From Bacteroidota bacterium (GTDB lineage: Bacteria > Bacteroidota > Ignavibacteria > Kryptoniales > JAKASW01): a stretch of 64,000 nt of DNA. The stretch spans positions 56,531 through 120,530 of the forward strand of contig JAMCQL010000065.1 in NCBI GenBank assembly GCA_023381615.1. The letters are read 5' to 3'. Below the pieces are notes generated by a model. It saw nothing but the letters and a program-made list of their open reading frames with translations. It did no database searches and was not told the origin of the DNA. Shown piece after piece: positions 26,848 to 34,339 of the stretch (its first letter is position 1; each line of letters opens with the position of its first letter). Made by a program: the position numbers and the translations under genes.

Positions 26848-27570
26848 TCACTTTAGGTTCTCTTTCAGCCAATCTATGACGAGCTTTTTTGCTTCAGGCT
26901 TTTTATTCAAAAGAAAGATTCCGTGCTCGGATGCGTCGTCGAAGACTTTCACTTTCTTTGGAGCGTCGGTATAGTTTGCGGCAAGCTCTTCTGCATCCTT
27001 CGCGTGTGTCCCATCTCCTTTTGCGGCAATATAAAAGACCGAACGCATTCGATGCTTGCCCGGTTTATGTTTCAGGAAATCGAGAACGCCTTTCTTTGAA
27101 CTCGAAATCGCAACGGCGGTTTTGACGTTCTCCGGATAAATCGCATTCGCTCCGCAAGCGATGTAACCGCCAATCGATGTTCCGACGACAGCTAACCTGT
27201 GCACATCAACGCCCTTCTGTTCCTCCTCCGAAGGAGTCCGTGTGACTCTTAGGAGTCCATCGGACAACCAGTTCAAAGCTCCGTCGAAATCGAATGGAGC
27301 CTGCTGGGGATCGATGAGAAGCGACGTCATATCTTTTACTTTGTCCGAAGCGCCGTGACCGCGAATATCATAAGCCAACACTTTGTAGCCGGCATTGACA
27401 AGCTCATCGGGAAAAGTCCCCCACTGTTCTTTGCTCTGGTAAAATTGATGTACGAGCACGACACATGGCTGGGACACATCTTTCTTTGCCGCGTCGAAAT
27501 AGAAATCTGCAGCGATATTGAAGTGGTCGGGAGTCGTGAACTTGAGCGTTTCCTTTTCAACCTTACCCAT
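26848..27570 (-). CDS. Alpha/beta hydrolase (dienelactone hydrolase/S9-like)
   Basis: The fold is clear: VVLVHQFYQSKEQWG forms the oxyanion region, YDIRGHGAS follows, GTSIGGYIA is the nucleophile elbow, and EHGIFLL near the end is the likely catalytic His region. The tracked start (27783) probably overreaches. The ATG at 27570 has GGAGAGGAG upstream and gives a 240-residue enzyme. An alternative start near 27696 would add a hydrophobic anchor (SFFFLWSAASFLVLG) and cannot be excluded. The gene lies between nuoM and nuoN. The segment LLRVTRTPSEEE is encoded by hairpin-forming DNA (27221-27265). The substrate is unknown. Confidence 0.8.
   Translation of the reverse strand: MGKVEKETLKFTTPDHFNIAADFYFDAAKKDVSQPCVVLVHQFYQSKEQWGTFPDELVNAGYKVLAYDIRGHGASDKVKDMTSLLIDPQQAPFDFDGALNWLSDGLLRVTRTPSEEEQKGVDVHRLAVVGTSIGGYIACGANAIYPENVKTAVAISSSKKGVLDFLKHKPGKHRMRSVFYIAAKGDGTHAKDAEELAANYTDAPKKVKVFDDASEHGIFLLNKKPEAKKLVIDWLKENLK
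27221..27265. repeat. Nested palindrome inside the alpha/beta hydrolase gene
   Basis: TCCTCCGAAGGA is followed by GAGTC-cgtgt-GACTC and a second GGAGTCC, all bracketed by GTCCG/CGGAC. It encodes the polar segment around VTRTPSEEE. It is imperfect and less certain than the nuoN copy. Confidence 0.5.
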
Positions 27571-27580
27571 AGCTGCTCCT

Positions 27581-27600
27581 CTCCAAAGGATCCTTCGGAC
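27581..27600. repeat. 20-bp palindromic element, copy B
   Basis: CTCCAAAGGATCCTTCGGAC is 19/20 identical to copy A at 11291-11310. It lies just upstream of the hydrolase Shine-Dalgarno on the minus strand. If the longer hydrolase start is used, it would encode the residues around SVRRILW. Confidence 0.7.
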
Positions 27601-27755
27601 ACTCATTCCAAGAACCAAAAATGAAGCCGCTGACCAAAGGAAGAAAAACGATGGACGTAATCTACCGGGAGGTAATTTCTCACGCCGATTTGCCATCGCA
27701 TCTGCATTTCCTTCAAGTCTCCTTTCTTCAGAATAAACCACTACAGCGCCGCTCT

Positions 27756-27770
27756 CAGCCTTAGGCTGAA
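27756..27770. repeat. Palindrome just after nuoM
   Basis: TCAGCCT-T-AGGCTGA is a 7-bp perfect stem centred on one T, 6 bp past the nuoM stop on the minus strand. There is no T-run, so it is probably another dispersed palindrome rather than a terminator. Confidence 0.5.
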
Positions 27771-27776
27771 ATCGTC

Positions 27777-29309
27777 TCACCACGTTGACGCGGAAAGTGC
27801 GCCAATTCTAGCCTTGGTCATAGTATCAACCAAAGCTCTGACCGCCGGCTCACTTTTGGACAAAAATGTCATCGGATGAACGCCGATCCAGACTACGAAC
27901 AACACCATTACTGCGAGAACCGCTATTTCGCGGACGTTCAAATCCTTCATTTGCTCATTCTCCGGCTTGTCCACAGTCTTGAAAAACACCCGCTGGTACA
28001 TCCAGAGCAAGTAAACTGCCGCAAGAATAACTCCGCTTGTTGCCATGATCGCAAAAGCAGGACTGCCGAGGAAATCGCTCTTGAATGAGCCGACAAGAAT
28101 TAGAAACTCCCCGACGAATCCATTTAATCCCGGAAGGCCGACCGAGCCTAACATGGCAATCATGAAAAATGTCGCCAAAATCGGAACGACTCTCGCCAAC
28201 CCTCCGAAGTCACTGATTAGTCTCGTATGTCTCTTGTCGTACATTATTCCGACCAGAAGAAAAAGCATGCCTGTCGTAAGTCCATGGTTGACCATCTGGA
28301 TAACGGAACCCTGTATTGACTCGACCGTAATGGCAAAAATTCCAAGCACGACAAAACCGAGGTGCGCTACAGAGGAATAGGCAACCAATTTCTTCAAATC
28401 TTTTTGCACCATCGACACAAGCGCACCGTAAATAATTCCGATGATTGCAAGTATCGCCATGAGCGGCAGGAATTTAAATGCAGCCTGCGGGAAAAGTGGA
28501 AGCGAAAATCGCAGGAGTCCGTATGTTCCCATCTTCAAAAGCACGCCTGCCAGCAAAACGCTGCCCGCCATCGGCGCTTCTGTATGCGCGTCGGGAAGCC
28601 AAGTGTGCAGCGGGAAGATCGGAACTTTGATCGCAAAGCTGAGAGTGAATGCAAGGAACATCCATGTCTGTATTGAAATCGGAATTGTCGGGCCGATCTT
28701 ATATAACTCTACCAAATCCGTCGTGAACTTTCCGCCCGGCAGTGTCCCGGCATAATAACCGAGCCAGATAATCGCCACCAGCATCAGCAGACTGCCGAAC
28801 ATCGTGTAAATGAAAAACTTTATCGCCGCATAAATCCTTCTCTCATGCCCCCAAATGCCGATGATGAAATACATTGGGATAAGCATCGCTTCCCAGAAAA
28901 TATAGAACAGGAACAGATCGAGCGATGAGAACACTCCTAGCATTCCAACTTCGAGAAGGAGAACGAAGAAGTTAAAAGCCTTTATTTTTTTTGTGATCGA
29001 GGACCACGACGCAACCAATGAAATAAGCGTGAGGAATGTCGTGAGAACGATAAGCAGAAGCGAAATGCCGTCGATGCCAAGATGGTACGACACATTCAGG
29101 CTGTAAATCCACGGCACCTTCTCAACAAACTGGAAGCCCGGTTTAGAAGCATCGAAGTTGAGGTAAAGAAGCACAGAAAAGACAAATGTAATTGCCGCAA
29201 ACAAAATCGATAAACTCTTAACCAGCTTCTCGCTCCCGACCAACAGGAGAATTATAGCTCCAACGAGCGGTGTGAAAATTATGTAAGTCAAAAAATGAGT
29301 TTCGAACAT
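27777..29309 (-). CDS. nuoM: NADH-quinone oxidoreductase subunit M
   Basis: A 510-residue antiporter-like complex I subunit with about 14 helices. Motifs: LLEVGMLGVFSSLDLFLFYIFWEAMLIP (conserved Glu of helix 5), KVPIFPLHTWLPDAHTEAPM, and KDLKKLVAYSSVAHLGFVVLG. It pumps protons in the membrane arm during quinone reduction. nuoL precedes it by 15 bp; the next gene downstream is the alpha/beta hydrolase rather than nuoN. Confidence 0.96.
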   Translation of the reverse strand: MFETHFLTYIIFTPLVGAIILLLVGSEKLVKSLSILFAAITFVFSVLLYLNFDASKPGFQFVEKVPWIYSLNVSYHLGIDGISLLLIVLTTFLTLISLVASWSSITKKIKAFNFFVLLLEVGMLGVFSSLDLFLFYIFWEAMLIPMYFIIGIWGHERRIYAAIKFFIYTMFGSLLMLVAIIWLGYYAGTLPGGKFTTDLVELYKIGPTIPISIQTWMFLAFTLSFAIKVPIFPLHTWLPDAHTEAPMAGSVLLAGVLLKMGTYGLLRFSLPLFPQAAFKFLPLMAILAIIGIIYGALVSMVQKDLKKLVAYSSVAHLGFVVLGIFAITVESIQGSVIQMVNHGLTTGMLFLLVGIMYDKRHTRLISDFGGLARVVPILATFFMIAMLGSVGLPGLNGFVGEFLILVGSFKSDFLGSPAFAIMATSGVILAAVYLLWMYQRVFFKTVDKPENEQMKDLNVREIAVLAVMVLFVVWIGVHPMTFLSKSEPAVRALVDTMTKARIGALSASTW

Positions 29310-29324
29310 TTTGTTGTTCTCAGA

Positions 29325-31274
29325 TTACTTCAAGATTAAGTATCCAACCACGAAAATTATTCCAATCACGAAAGCCAAAGCATAGTTCTGAACAAATCCC
29401 GTTTGGATTTTGCGCAGGGCCCTGCCGAAGAATCTCACGGTTTTTCCCGTCCCGTTGACGGAGCCGTCGATCAAAATCTCATCAACGCCGCGCCACAAGT
29501 ACCTGTCACTGACGTAGAGCATCGGCTTAACGATTATCGCCTGATAAATCTCGTCGATGTAATACTTGTTGAGCATGATCTCGTAAAAATCTCCGGCGGC
29601 CTTCTTGAGCTTAGCAGAAAGTTCGGGCCGTTTAAGGTACGCAACATACGCCAGATAGATTCCGCCGATGCCGAGAAGCACAGAGATTGTCATAAGAATA
29701 TATTCAGTCGAGTGCTCGAGGAAGAAAAGCGAAGGCATCTTTGCTTCCGCATTCGCGAAGACCGGCTCGAGGAATTTGTCGAAAGTTTCGCCGCCGCCGA
29801 GCGCCGCAGGAATTCCTATCCATCCGCCGACGACCGAAAGGATTCCAAGCACCCAAAGCGGAATCAGCATCGTCTTAGGCGCGTCATGCACATGAATGTG
29901 GTGCACATCGAAGCGCGGCTTTCCCTCGAAAGCCATGATGAAAAGTCTGAATATATAAAATGCCGTCAGGAACGCCGTGATGGCGCCGATCAGCCACAGC
30001 AAAAACGAACTCGCATACGCATGAGCAAGTATCTCGTCTTTGCTGAAGAAACCCGCAAGCGGCGGAATACCGGAAATTGCAAGACTCGCCAATAGAAAAG
30101 TCTTGTAAGTCCCCGGCATCAATTTCTTTAAGCCGCCCATGTTGCGCAAATCCTGATTCTCATGGAGCGCGTGTATGATCGCGCCGGCTCCGAGGAAGAG
30201 CAGCGCCTTGAAGAATGCGTGCGTCATAAGATGGAATATCCCAGCACCGAATGCGCCAACGCCCATTGCAAGGAACATGTAACCGAGCTGACTTATTGTC
30301 GAGTATGCTAAAACTTTCTTGATGTCATTCTGTACAAGACCCATGCTCGCAGCGTAAATCGCGGTAACAGCGCCGACGATTGCAACTATCAACATGGCAG
30401 TTGGAGCAAGCGCATAAAGAACGGCGCTTCGCGCGATCATGTAAACACCGGCGGTGACCATCGTCGCGGCGTGGATCAACGCCGAAACCGGCGTCGGACC
30501 TGCCATGGCATCGGGAAGCCAAATGTACAAAGGTATCTGTGCGCTCTTTCCTGTTGCACCGATGAAGAAAAGAATTGCGATCCATGTTACGGTTGCGTCT
30601 CCGGTAGCGAAACGCGATGCGGCTCCCTGAAATATTGTATCGTAGTTGAAAGTGCCGAAGTTCGTGAATATCAGGAACATTCCAATCAGGAAAGCAAAGT
30701 CACCGATTCGGTTGACGATGAAAGCTTTCATTCCAGCATCGCCCGTCCACTTTATGTTGACGCCCTCGAACTTCCTGTCGTACCAGAATCCGATCAGCAA
30801 ATACGAACACAGTCCGACGCCTTCCCAACCTAAGAACATCAACAAGTAATTGTCGGCGAGGATCAGATTGAGCATCGCGAAGACGAATAGGTTCAGGTAA
30901 GTGAAGAACCTGAAGACACCTCTGTCTCCGTGCATGTAGCCGATGGAATAGATGTGGATGAAGAAACTCACTCCGGTAACGATGAGAAGCATCACAATCG
31001 AAAGCGGGTCTATCAAATACGAAACGCTCACCGCAAGATTTCCCGCCGCGATCCATTTGTAAACGTCGACGACGTGACTGCGTGCATCGGCAGGTTCGCC
31101 GAGCATGTTGACAAGAATAAAAATCGCAGTGAGAAATGAGAGACCAATCGTCGCGCTTCCGATTACGCCGACAACCTTTTCGCCCAGCTTCTTTTGTATC
31201 AGACTCCCGAAGAGTCCGTTAATTAATACACCGATTATAGGAAATGCGACAACGTAGACAATCAAATTTTGCAT
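29325..31274 (-). CDS. nuoL: NADH-quinone oxidoreductase subunit L
   Basis: A 649-residue complex I subunit with the antiporter core (GWEGVGLCSYLLIGFWYD; QIPLYIWLPDAMAGPTPVSA; KKVLAYSTISQLGYMFLAMG) and the C-terminal extension that supplies the long lateral helix and final membrane helix. Length and order are normal. It is transcribed between nuoK (61 bp upstream) and nuoM (15 bp downstream). A short palindromic AATCCTTAGGATT lies in the nuoK-nuoL gap. Confidence 0.96.
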   Translation of the reverse strand: MQNLIVYVVAFPIIGVLINGLFGSLIQKKLGEKVVGVIGSATIGLSFLTAIFILVNMLGEPADARSHVVDVYKWIAAGNLAVSVSYLIDPLSIVMLLIVTGVSFFIHIYSIGYMHGDRGVFRFFTYLNLFVFAMLNLILADNYLLMFLGWEGVGLCSYLLIGFWYDRKFEGVNIKWTGDAGMKAFIVNRIGDFAFLIGMFLIFTNFGTFNYDTIFQGAASRFATGDATVTWIAILFFIGATGKSAQIPLYIWLPDAMAGPTPVSALIHAATMVTAGVYMIARSAVLYALAPTAMLIVAIVGAVTAIYAASMGLVQNDIKKVLAYSTISQLGYMFLAMGVGAFGAGIFHLMTHAFFKALLFLGAGAIIHALHENQDLRNMGGLKKLMPGTYKTFLLASLAISGIPPLAGFFSKDEILAHAYASSFLLWLIGAITAFLTAFYIFRLFIMAFEGKPRFDVHHIHVHDAPKTMLIPLWVLGILSVVGGWIGIPAALGGGETFDKFLEPVFANAEAKMPSLFFLEHSTEYILMTISVLLGIGGIYLAYVAYLKRPELSAKLKKAAGDFYEIMLNKYYIDEIYQAIIVKPMLYVSDRYLWRGVDEILIDGSVNGTGKTVRFFGRALRKIQTGFVQNYALAFVIGIIFVVGYLILK

Positions 31275-31335
31275 AATGTATCCTTATTAGGAAGGTACCG
31301 TGCCCTCTTTTCCGGAGAATCCTTAGGATTAGGAA

Positions 31336-31647
31336 TTACCATTTCAGAACGTTGACTTCGTCTATATTTACAGTTAGCCTGTTGCGGAAAAGCGCAATGA
31401 TGATCGCAAGCCCTACGGCAGATTCAGCTGCGGCAACCGCAATGACAAAGAATACGAGAATCTGTCCTGCCGGATTACCAGAGTAAGCCGAGAAGGCAAT
31501 CAGCGAAAGGTTCACCGAATTAAGCATCAGTTCAATTGACATGAAGATCACAATCGCATTGCGGAGAGTCAACACTCCGACGACGCCGATAGTGAAAAGT
31601 ATTGCGCTGAGTCCGATGTAATAACTTAATGGTATCATTTCATTCAA
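31336..31647 (-). CDS. nuoK: NADH-quinone oxidoreductase subunit K
   Basis: A 103-residue protein with three helices, of normal size for NuoK/ND4L. It carries the two conserved membrane glutamates in [17 protein letters not shown] and [18 protein letters not shown], part of the proton path. Its start overlaps the nuoJ stop by 8 bp. Confidence 0.95.
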   Translation of the reverse strand: MNEMIPLSYYIGLSAILFTIGVVGVLTLRNAIVIFMSIELMLNSVNLSLIAFSAYSGNPAGQILVFFVIAVAAAESAVGLAIIIALFRNRLTVNIDEVNVLKW

Positions 31648-32146
31648 ATTTTTTCTTTGCGAGGAAAATTGCTCCGACGATAGCGGCTAAGAGCAGGATT
31701 GAAGTTATCTCAAACGGAAAGAGATAACTACTGTAGAGAACCTTGCCAATTGCTTCGACGGTTCCCATCGAATCCGCCTTCGGAGATAACTCTGAGGTCG
31801 AAGTGAAATTCATTACGAAGTAGAGAATCTCGACAAGCAGTGCGATCGCAAGCAATGCGGCAATCGACTTTCCCGAATTGAGTTTCCATTTGAGGAGCTT
31901 ATCATCGCCCAAGTTGAGGAGCATTATCACGAACAGGAAAAGGACCATGATAGCGCCGGCATAGACGGTTATCTGGATGATCGCGATGAACTGCGCTCGA
32001 AGGAAGAGATAGAGAACTGCAATGATAAAGAAATTAAAGACGAGATAAAGCGCGCTGGTGACGGGATTTTTGCGGGTTATCATCAAGATGGCGGAGGCAA
32101 TGGCAGCCGCGGCAAGGACAAGAAAGACAATCAGTTCAAAATTCAA
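31640..32146 (-). CDS. nuoJ: NADH-quinone oxidoreductase subunit J
   Basis: A five-helix complex I subunit with the conserved helix [19 protein letters not shown]. The tracked start (32206) adds an atypical leader. A TTG at 32146 with GGAGGT 8 nt upstream gives a 168-residue NuoJ beginning [15 protein letters not shown] and is preferred. It is the first gene of this nuoJKLM(N) block; nuoA-I must lie elsewhere, so the complex I genes are split in this genome. Confidence 0.93.
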   Translation of the reverse strand: MNFELIVFLVLAAAAIASAILMITRKNPVTSALYLVFNFFIIAVLYLFLRAQFIAIIQITVYAGAIMVLFLFVIMLLNLGDDKLLKWKLNSGKSIAALLAIALLVEILYFVMNFTSTSELSPKADSMGTVEAIGKVLYSSYLFPFEITSILLLAAIVGAIFLAKKKFE

Positions 32147-32245
32147 CCGTATTACCTCCGATATATTTTCAGAACGGAAAAAATATAAAATAAGAGAGAA
32201 AAACAATCAACGTTAAAAGAAAAAACGCTTCTGTGGTCGTTATTC

Positions 32246-32356
32246 GTCATGCTGAATTTATTCCAACACTTTCTCTGCAATCACATTCGATTCCTCGGAT
32301 GCCGAAACGAGTGGCGCAAAGCGCAATGGCGCTTGAAGTGCTCATTCGGGATGACG
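32246..32356. repeat. MITE-like element with 13-bp inverted ends
   Basis: CGTCATGCTGAAT at the left and ATTCGGGATGACG at the right are inverted copies with two mismatches, enclosing about 85 bp with internal GCGC/AAGCGC hairpins. There is no coding capacity. The shape and CGTCAT...ATGACG termini match a kind of dispersed repeat common in FCB-group genomes; copy number in this genome is unknown. Confidence 0.6.
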
Positions 32357-32479
32357 GGGGTTAGCTTGACTTTTTGGAAGTGCATTCATAATATTTTCAG
32401 ACTTAGAGTTTGTGAAAAGCATCAGTGTGCTATTGGTTCCGGCTTGTCCGGGTTAGGTAATCAATTTAATGTTTAAAGG

Positions 32480-32495
32480 AAAGTGGGAAACTTGC
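32480..32495. repeat. Left inverted repeat flanking the zinc-ribbon gene
   Basis: AAAGTGGGAAACTTGC is the reverse complement, with one mismatch, of GCAACTTTCCCACTTT at 33076-33091. The pair brackets the hypothetical gene 32527-33012. Confidence 0.55.
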
Positions 32496-32526
32496 TAATT
32501 TCAATTAACTTGTAGTGGTTTTGTAA

Positions 32527-33012
32527 ATGTCTGATAAATCGAAAAAAGATAAATCCCAAACGAATCTAAAAGGAGCACGTCATTATTTTTTCTTGAATCC
32601 TTACGGTTATATGGCTTTTAGCCGGTGTCCAAAATGTGAAGAAAAAACGAAAATTAGAAAGTGTTGCTTACTTATTCATGTTGAACCTAACTTTTTATTA
32701 TCTCTCAACAAGTCTTGTGGATATTGTCCCACGTGTGATTTGATTATTGTCAAGCAAGCAGACTTAGAAAGGCTTCTAATCGCCATCTGCGAACAAAATG
32801 CACCAGATATTATAGGTAATGAATATTTTGTTTATGGTACAATGGATAGAAAAGCTTGGAGAAATGGACAAACAGAAAAGGTAAGTCACCAAGAGGCAAT
32901 AAAATGTTCTTATCCTTTTAAGGATATTTGGAAGTTCGAAGTAAGTCCAGCAGGGTGGTATCCCGAAAAGCAGGTGAAAGCGGAAATTGAGAAATACCCC
33001 GACAGCGTATGA
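32527..33012 (+). CDS. Hypothetical zinc-ribbon-like protein
   Basis: The 161-residue protein has two Cys pairs, CPKC near residue 38 and CPTC near residue 67, plus neighbouring cysteines, suggesting a structural zinc site. The N-terminus is very basic (KSKKDKSQTNLK). I do not recognise the family. Its base composition is visibly more AT-rich than the flanking genes, it is one of the few plus-strand genes in this half of the window, and it lies between 16-bp inverted repeats. Together these suggest horizontal acquisition or a mobile cassette. Confidence 0.6.
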   Translation: MSDKSKKDKSQTNLKGARHYFFLNPYGYMAFSRCPKCEEKTKIRKCCLLIHVEPNFLLSLNKSCGYCPTCDLIIVKQADLERLLIAICEQNAPDIIGNEYFVYGTMDRKAWRNGQTEKVSHQEAIKCSYPFKDIWKFEVSPAGWYPEKQVKAEIEKYPDSV

Positions 33013-33075
33013 CAATGCATATCTGGCTTCGTGCTTTTCCATCTTTAGTGCCCAAGCCTGCCACCCCTTCAACTT

Positions 33076-33091
33076 GCAACTTTCCCACTTT
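33076..33091. repeat. Right inverted repeat flanking the zinc-ribbon gene
   Basis: GCAACTTTCCCACTTT matches the reverse complement of the left copy at 32480-32495 at 15 of 16 positions. Confidence 0.55.
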
Positions 33092-33107
33092 ACAAATAAT
33101 TTCGCTT

Positions 33108-33317
33108 ATGAATTTATTTCAGGATTTTCTCTATTGCTTCATACCTCTCTTTATCTTTAGGGCGATTGACATCTTCGGCGTCTTGCCGATCTTTGTCTCG
33201 TTTACCGGAGGAATGAAAAAGTCAGGAAGACGTAAACTCGTATTAGAAGCTTCCCTCTCGGCAATCGCGGTAATGATGATCCGCGTCGGTATCACGGATG
33301 CAATCTTAAAACATTAG
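33108..33317 (+). pseudogene. MarC-family membrane protein, internally deleted remnant
   Basis: The 69-codon ORF begins like a MarC/NAAT-family protein: two hydrophobic stretches with IDIFGVLPIFVSFTGGMKKSGRRKLVLEA. It then jumps at SAIAV directly into MMIRVGITDAILKH, which resembles the extreme C-terminus of MarC proteins. Normal members are about 200 residues, so roughly 130-150 codons of the middle are missing with the frame kept. It cannot form the full six-helix protein and is probably non-functional. The SDR gene follows 9 bp after its stop. Confidence 0.65.
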
Positions 33318-33326
33318 GAGACTAAA

Positions 33327-34118
33327 ATGGATTTGGGACTGAAAGACAAAACCGCAATCGTCGCCGCATCAACGAAAGGATTGGGAAAGGCAACGGCAAT
33401 TGCACTCGCCTTGGAAGGCGCGAATGTCGTGATCAACGGGCGGCATAAACAAAATCTTAACGACACGGTTGATGAAATAAAAAGCAAGACCGGCAAGACT
33501 CCGCTCGCAATTCAAGGAGACGTTACGCAGGCAGAAGATATCGACAGGCTCTTTGATGAGGTAGTAAAACATTTCGGCACAGTTCATATCTTGGTTTCTA
33601 ATGCCGGAGGGCCGCCCGCAGGAAGTTTTTCCGACTTCAACGACGAGCAATGGCTGAACGCCGTAGAGCTGAATTTGATGAGCACCGTTCGTCTTATAAG
33701 AAAAGCAACTCCGATAATGCAAAAACAAAAATGGGGCCGCATAGTAAACATCACATCGCTTACGGTGAAGCAGCCTGCCGACAATCTTCTGCTTTCCAAT
33801 TCTGTCCGCGCAGCCATCATCGGATTTGCGAAGACGATTTCTCGCGATCTTGCGCCGCACAACGTTCTCATAAATAACATCGCGCCATATTACGTGGCGA
33901 CGAAAAGGATAGACTACCTGATGGAAGAAACCGCCGCAAAAAGAGGAATTACGAAAGAAGCCGCGCTTAAAAACATCATCAAAGAAATCCCGATGGGAAG
34001 GCTCGGCACCCCTGAAGAGTTCGGCGATTTCGTCACTTTCCTTTGCTCGGAAAAGAACAGTTACGTTACCGGCGCGACGATCCAGTTCGACGGCGGAGCT
34101 TACAGAGGAATGTTATGA
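33327..34118 (+). CDS. Short-chain dehydrogenase/reductase (SDR)
   Basis: A 263-residue classical SDR-type protein with the cofactor motif ASTKGLGKATAIALALEGANV (variant of TGxxxGxG), the NAGG motif near residue 91, and a C-terminal GATIQFDGG. The usual YxxxK active-site pattern is altered: the expected site reads ADNLLLSNSVRAAIIG, where Tyr and Lys are not evident, as in some 3-oxoacyl-ACP-reductase-like SDRs with a modified site. AGGAG lies upstream of the ATG. Substrate unknown; it could be co-transcribed with the marC remnant. Confidence 0.82.
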   Translation: MDLGLKDKTAIVAASTKGLGKATAIALALEGANVVINGRHKQNLNDTVDEIKSKTGKTPLAIQGDVTQAEDIDRLFDEVVKHFGTVHILVSNAGGPPAGSFSDFNDEQWLNAVELNLMSTVRLIRKATPIMQKQKWGRIVNITSLTVKQPADNLLLSNSVRAAIIGFAKTISRDLAPHNVLINNIAPYYVATKRIDYLMEETAAKRGITKEAALKNIIKEIPMGRLGTPEEFGDFVTFLCSEKNSYVTGATIQFDGGAYRGML

Positions 34119-34135
34119 ATCGCAACTCAAAAGGC

Positions 34136-34172
34136 TTGTCCCGACCCAGTCAGGATAATGAGCCTATGGCTC
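34136..34172. repeat. Palindromic elements downstream of SDR gene
   Basis: TTGTCCCGACCCAGTCAGGAT resembles the module in aroQ (43397) and nuoN (25490). It is followed by the small palindrome GAGCC-TAT-GGCTC. A related GTCCGAAGGA...CTTCGGGAGAC hairpin lies at about 34294-34317. Confidence 0.5.
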
Positions 34173-34339
34173 AAAATCTCAAATGCCAAACCCACAGCTC
34201 AAAGCACAAAACTAAGTACAAACACTATATAAAGTAGTCTCACCACAAACGAGAATCAGTTTTGAACTTCGAGTTTCAATTTTTCCCGAATGTCCGAAGG
34301 ACCTCTTCGGGAGACTTTTGAATTTTGAGTCTTGACTTT

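Larger units (their letters stand above)
32147..32526. other. Intergenic region between nuoJ and the zinc-ribbon gene
   Basis: No gene is seen in this gap between divergent genes. It contains a MITE-like element (32246-32356) and the left inverted repeat (32480-32495). The nuoJ promoter should lie between 32147 and 32245, but no box is clear enough to call. Confidence 0.75.

Noticed and set aside
27571-27783. N-terminal extension of the alpha/beta hydrolase
   Set aside because: A strong ribosome site precedes the ATG at 27570 and the extension is palindrome-rich; however, a membrane-anchor start near 27696 remains possible.
32440-33095. Integron attC site around the zinc-ribbon gene
   Set aside because: GTTAGGT at about 32453 fits the GTTRRRY core, but no paired RYYYAAC core was found at a suitable distance and no integrase is nearby.
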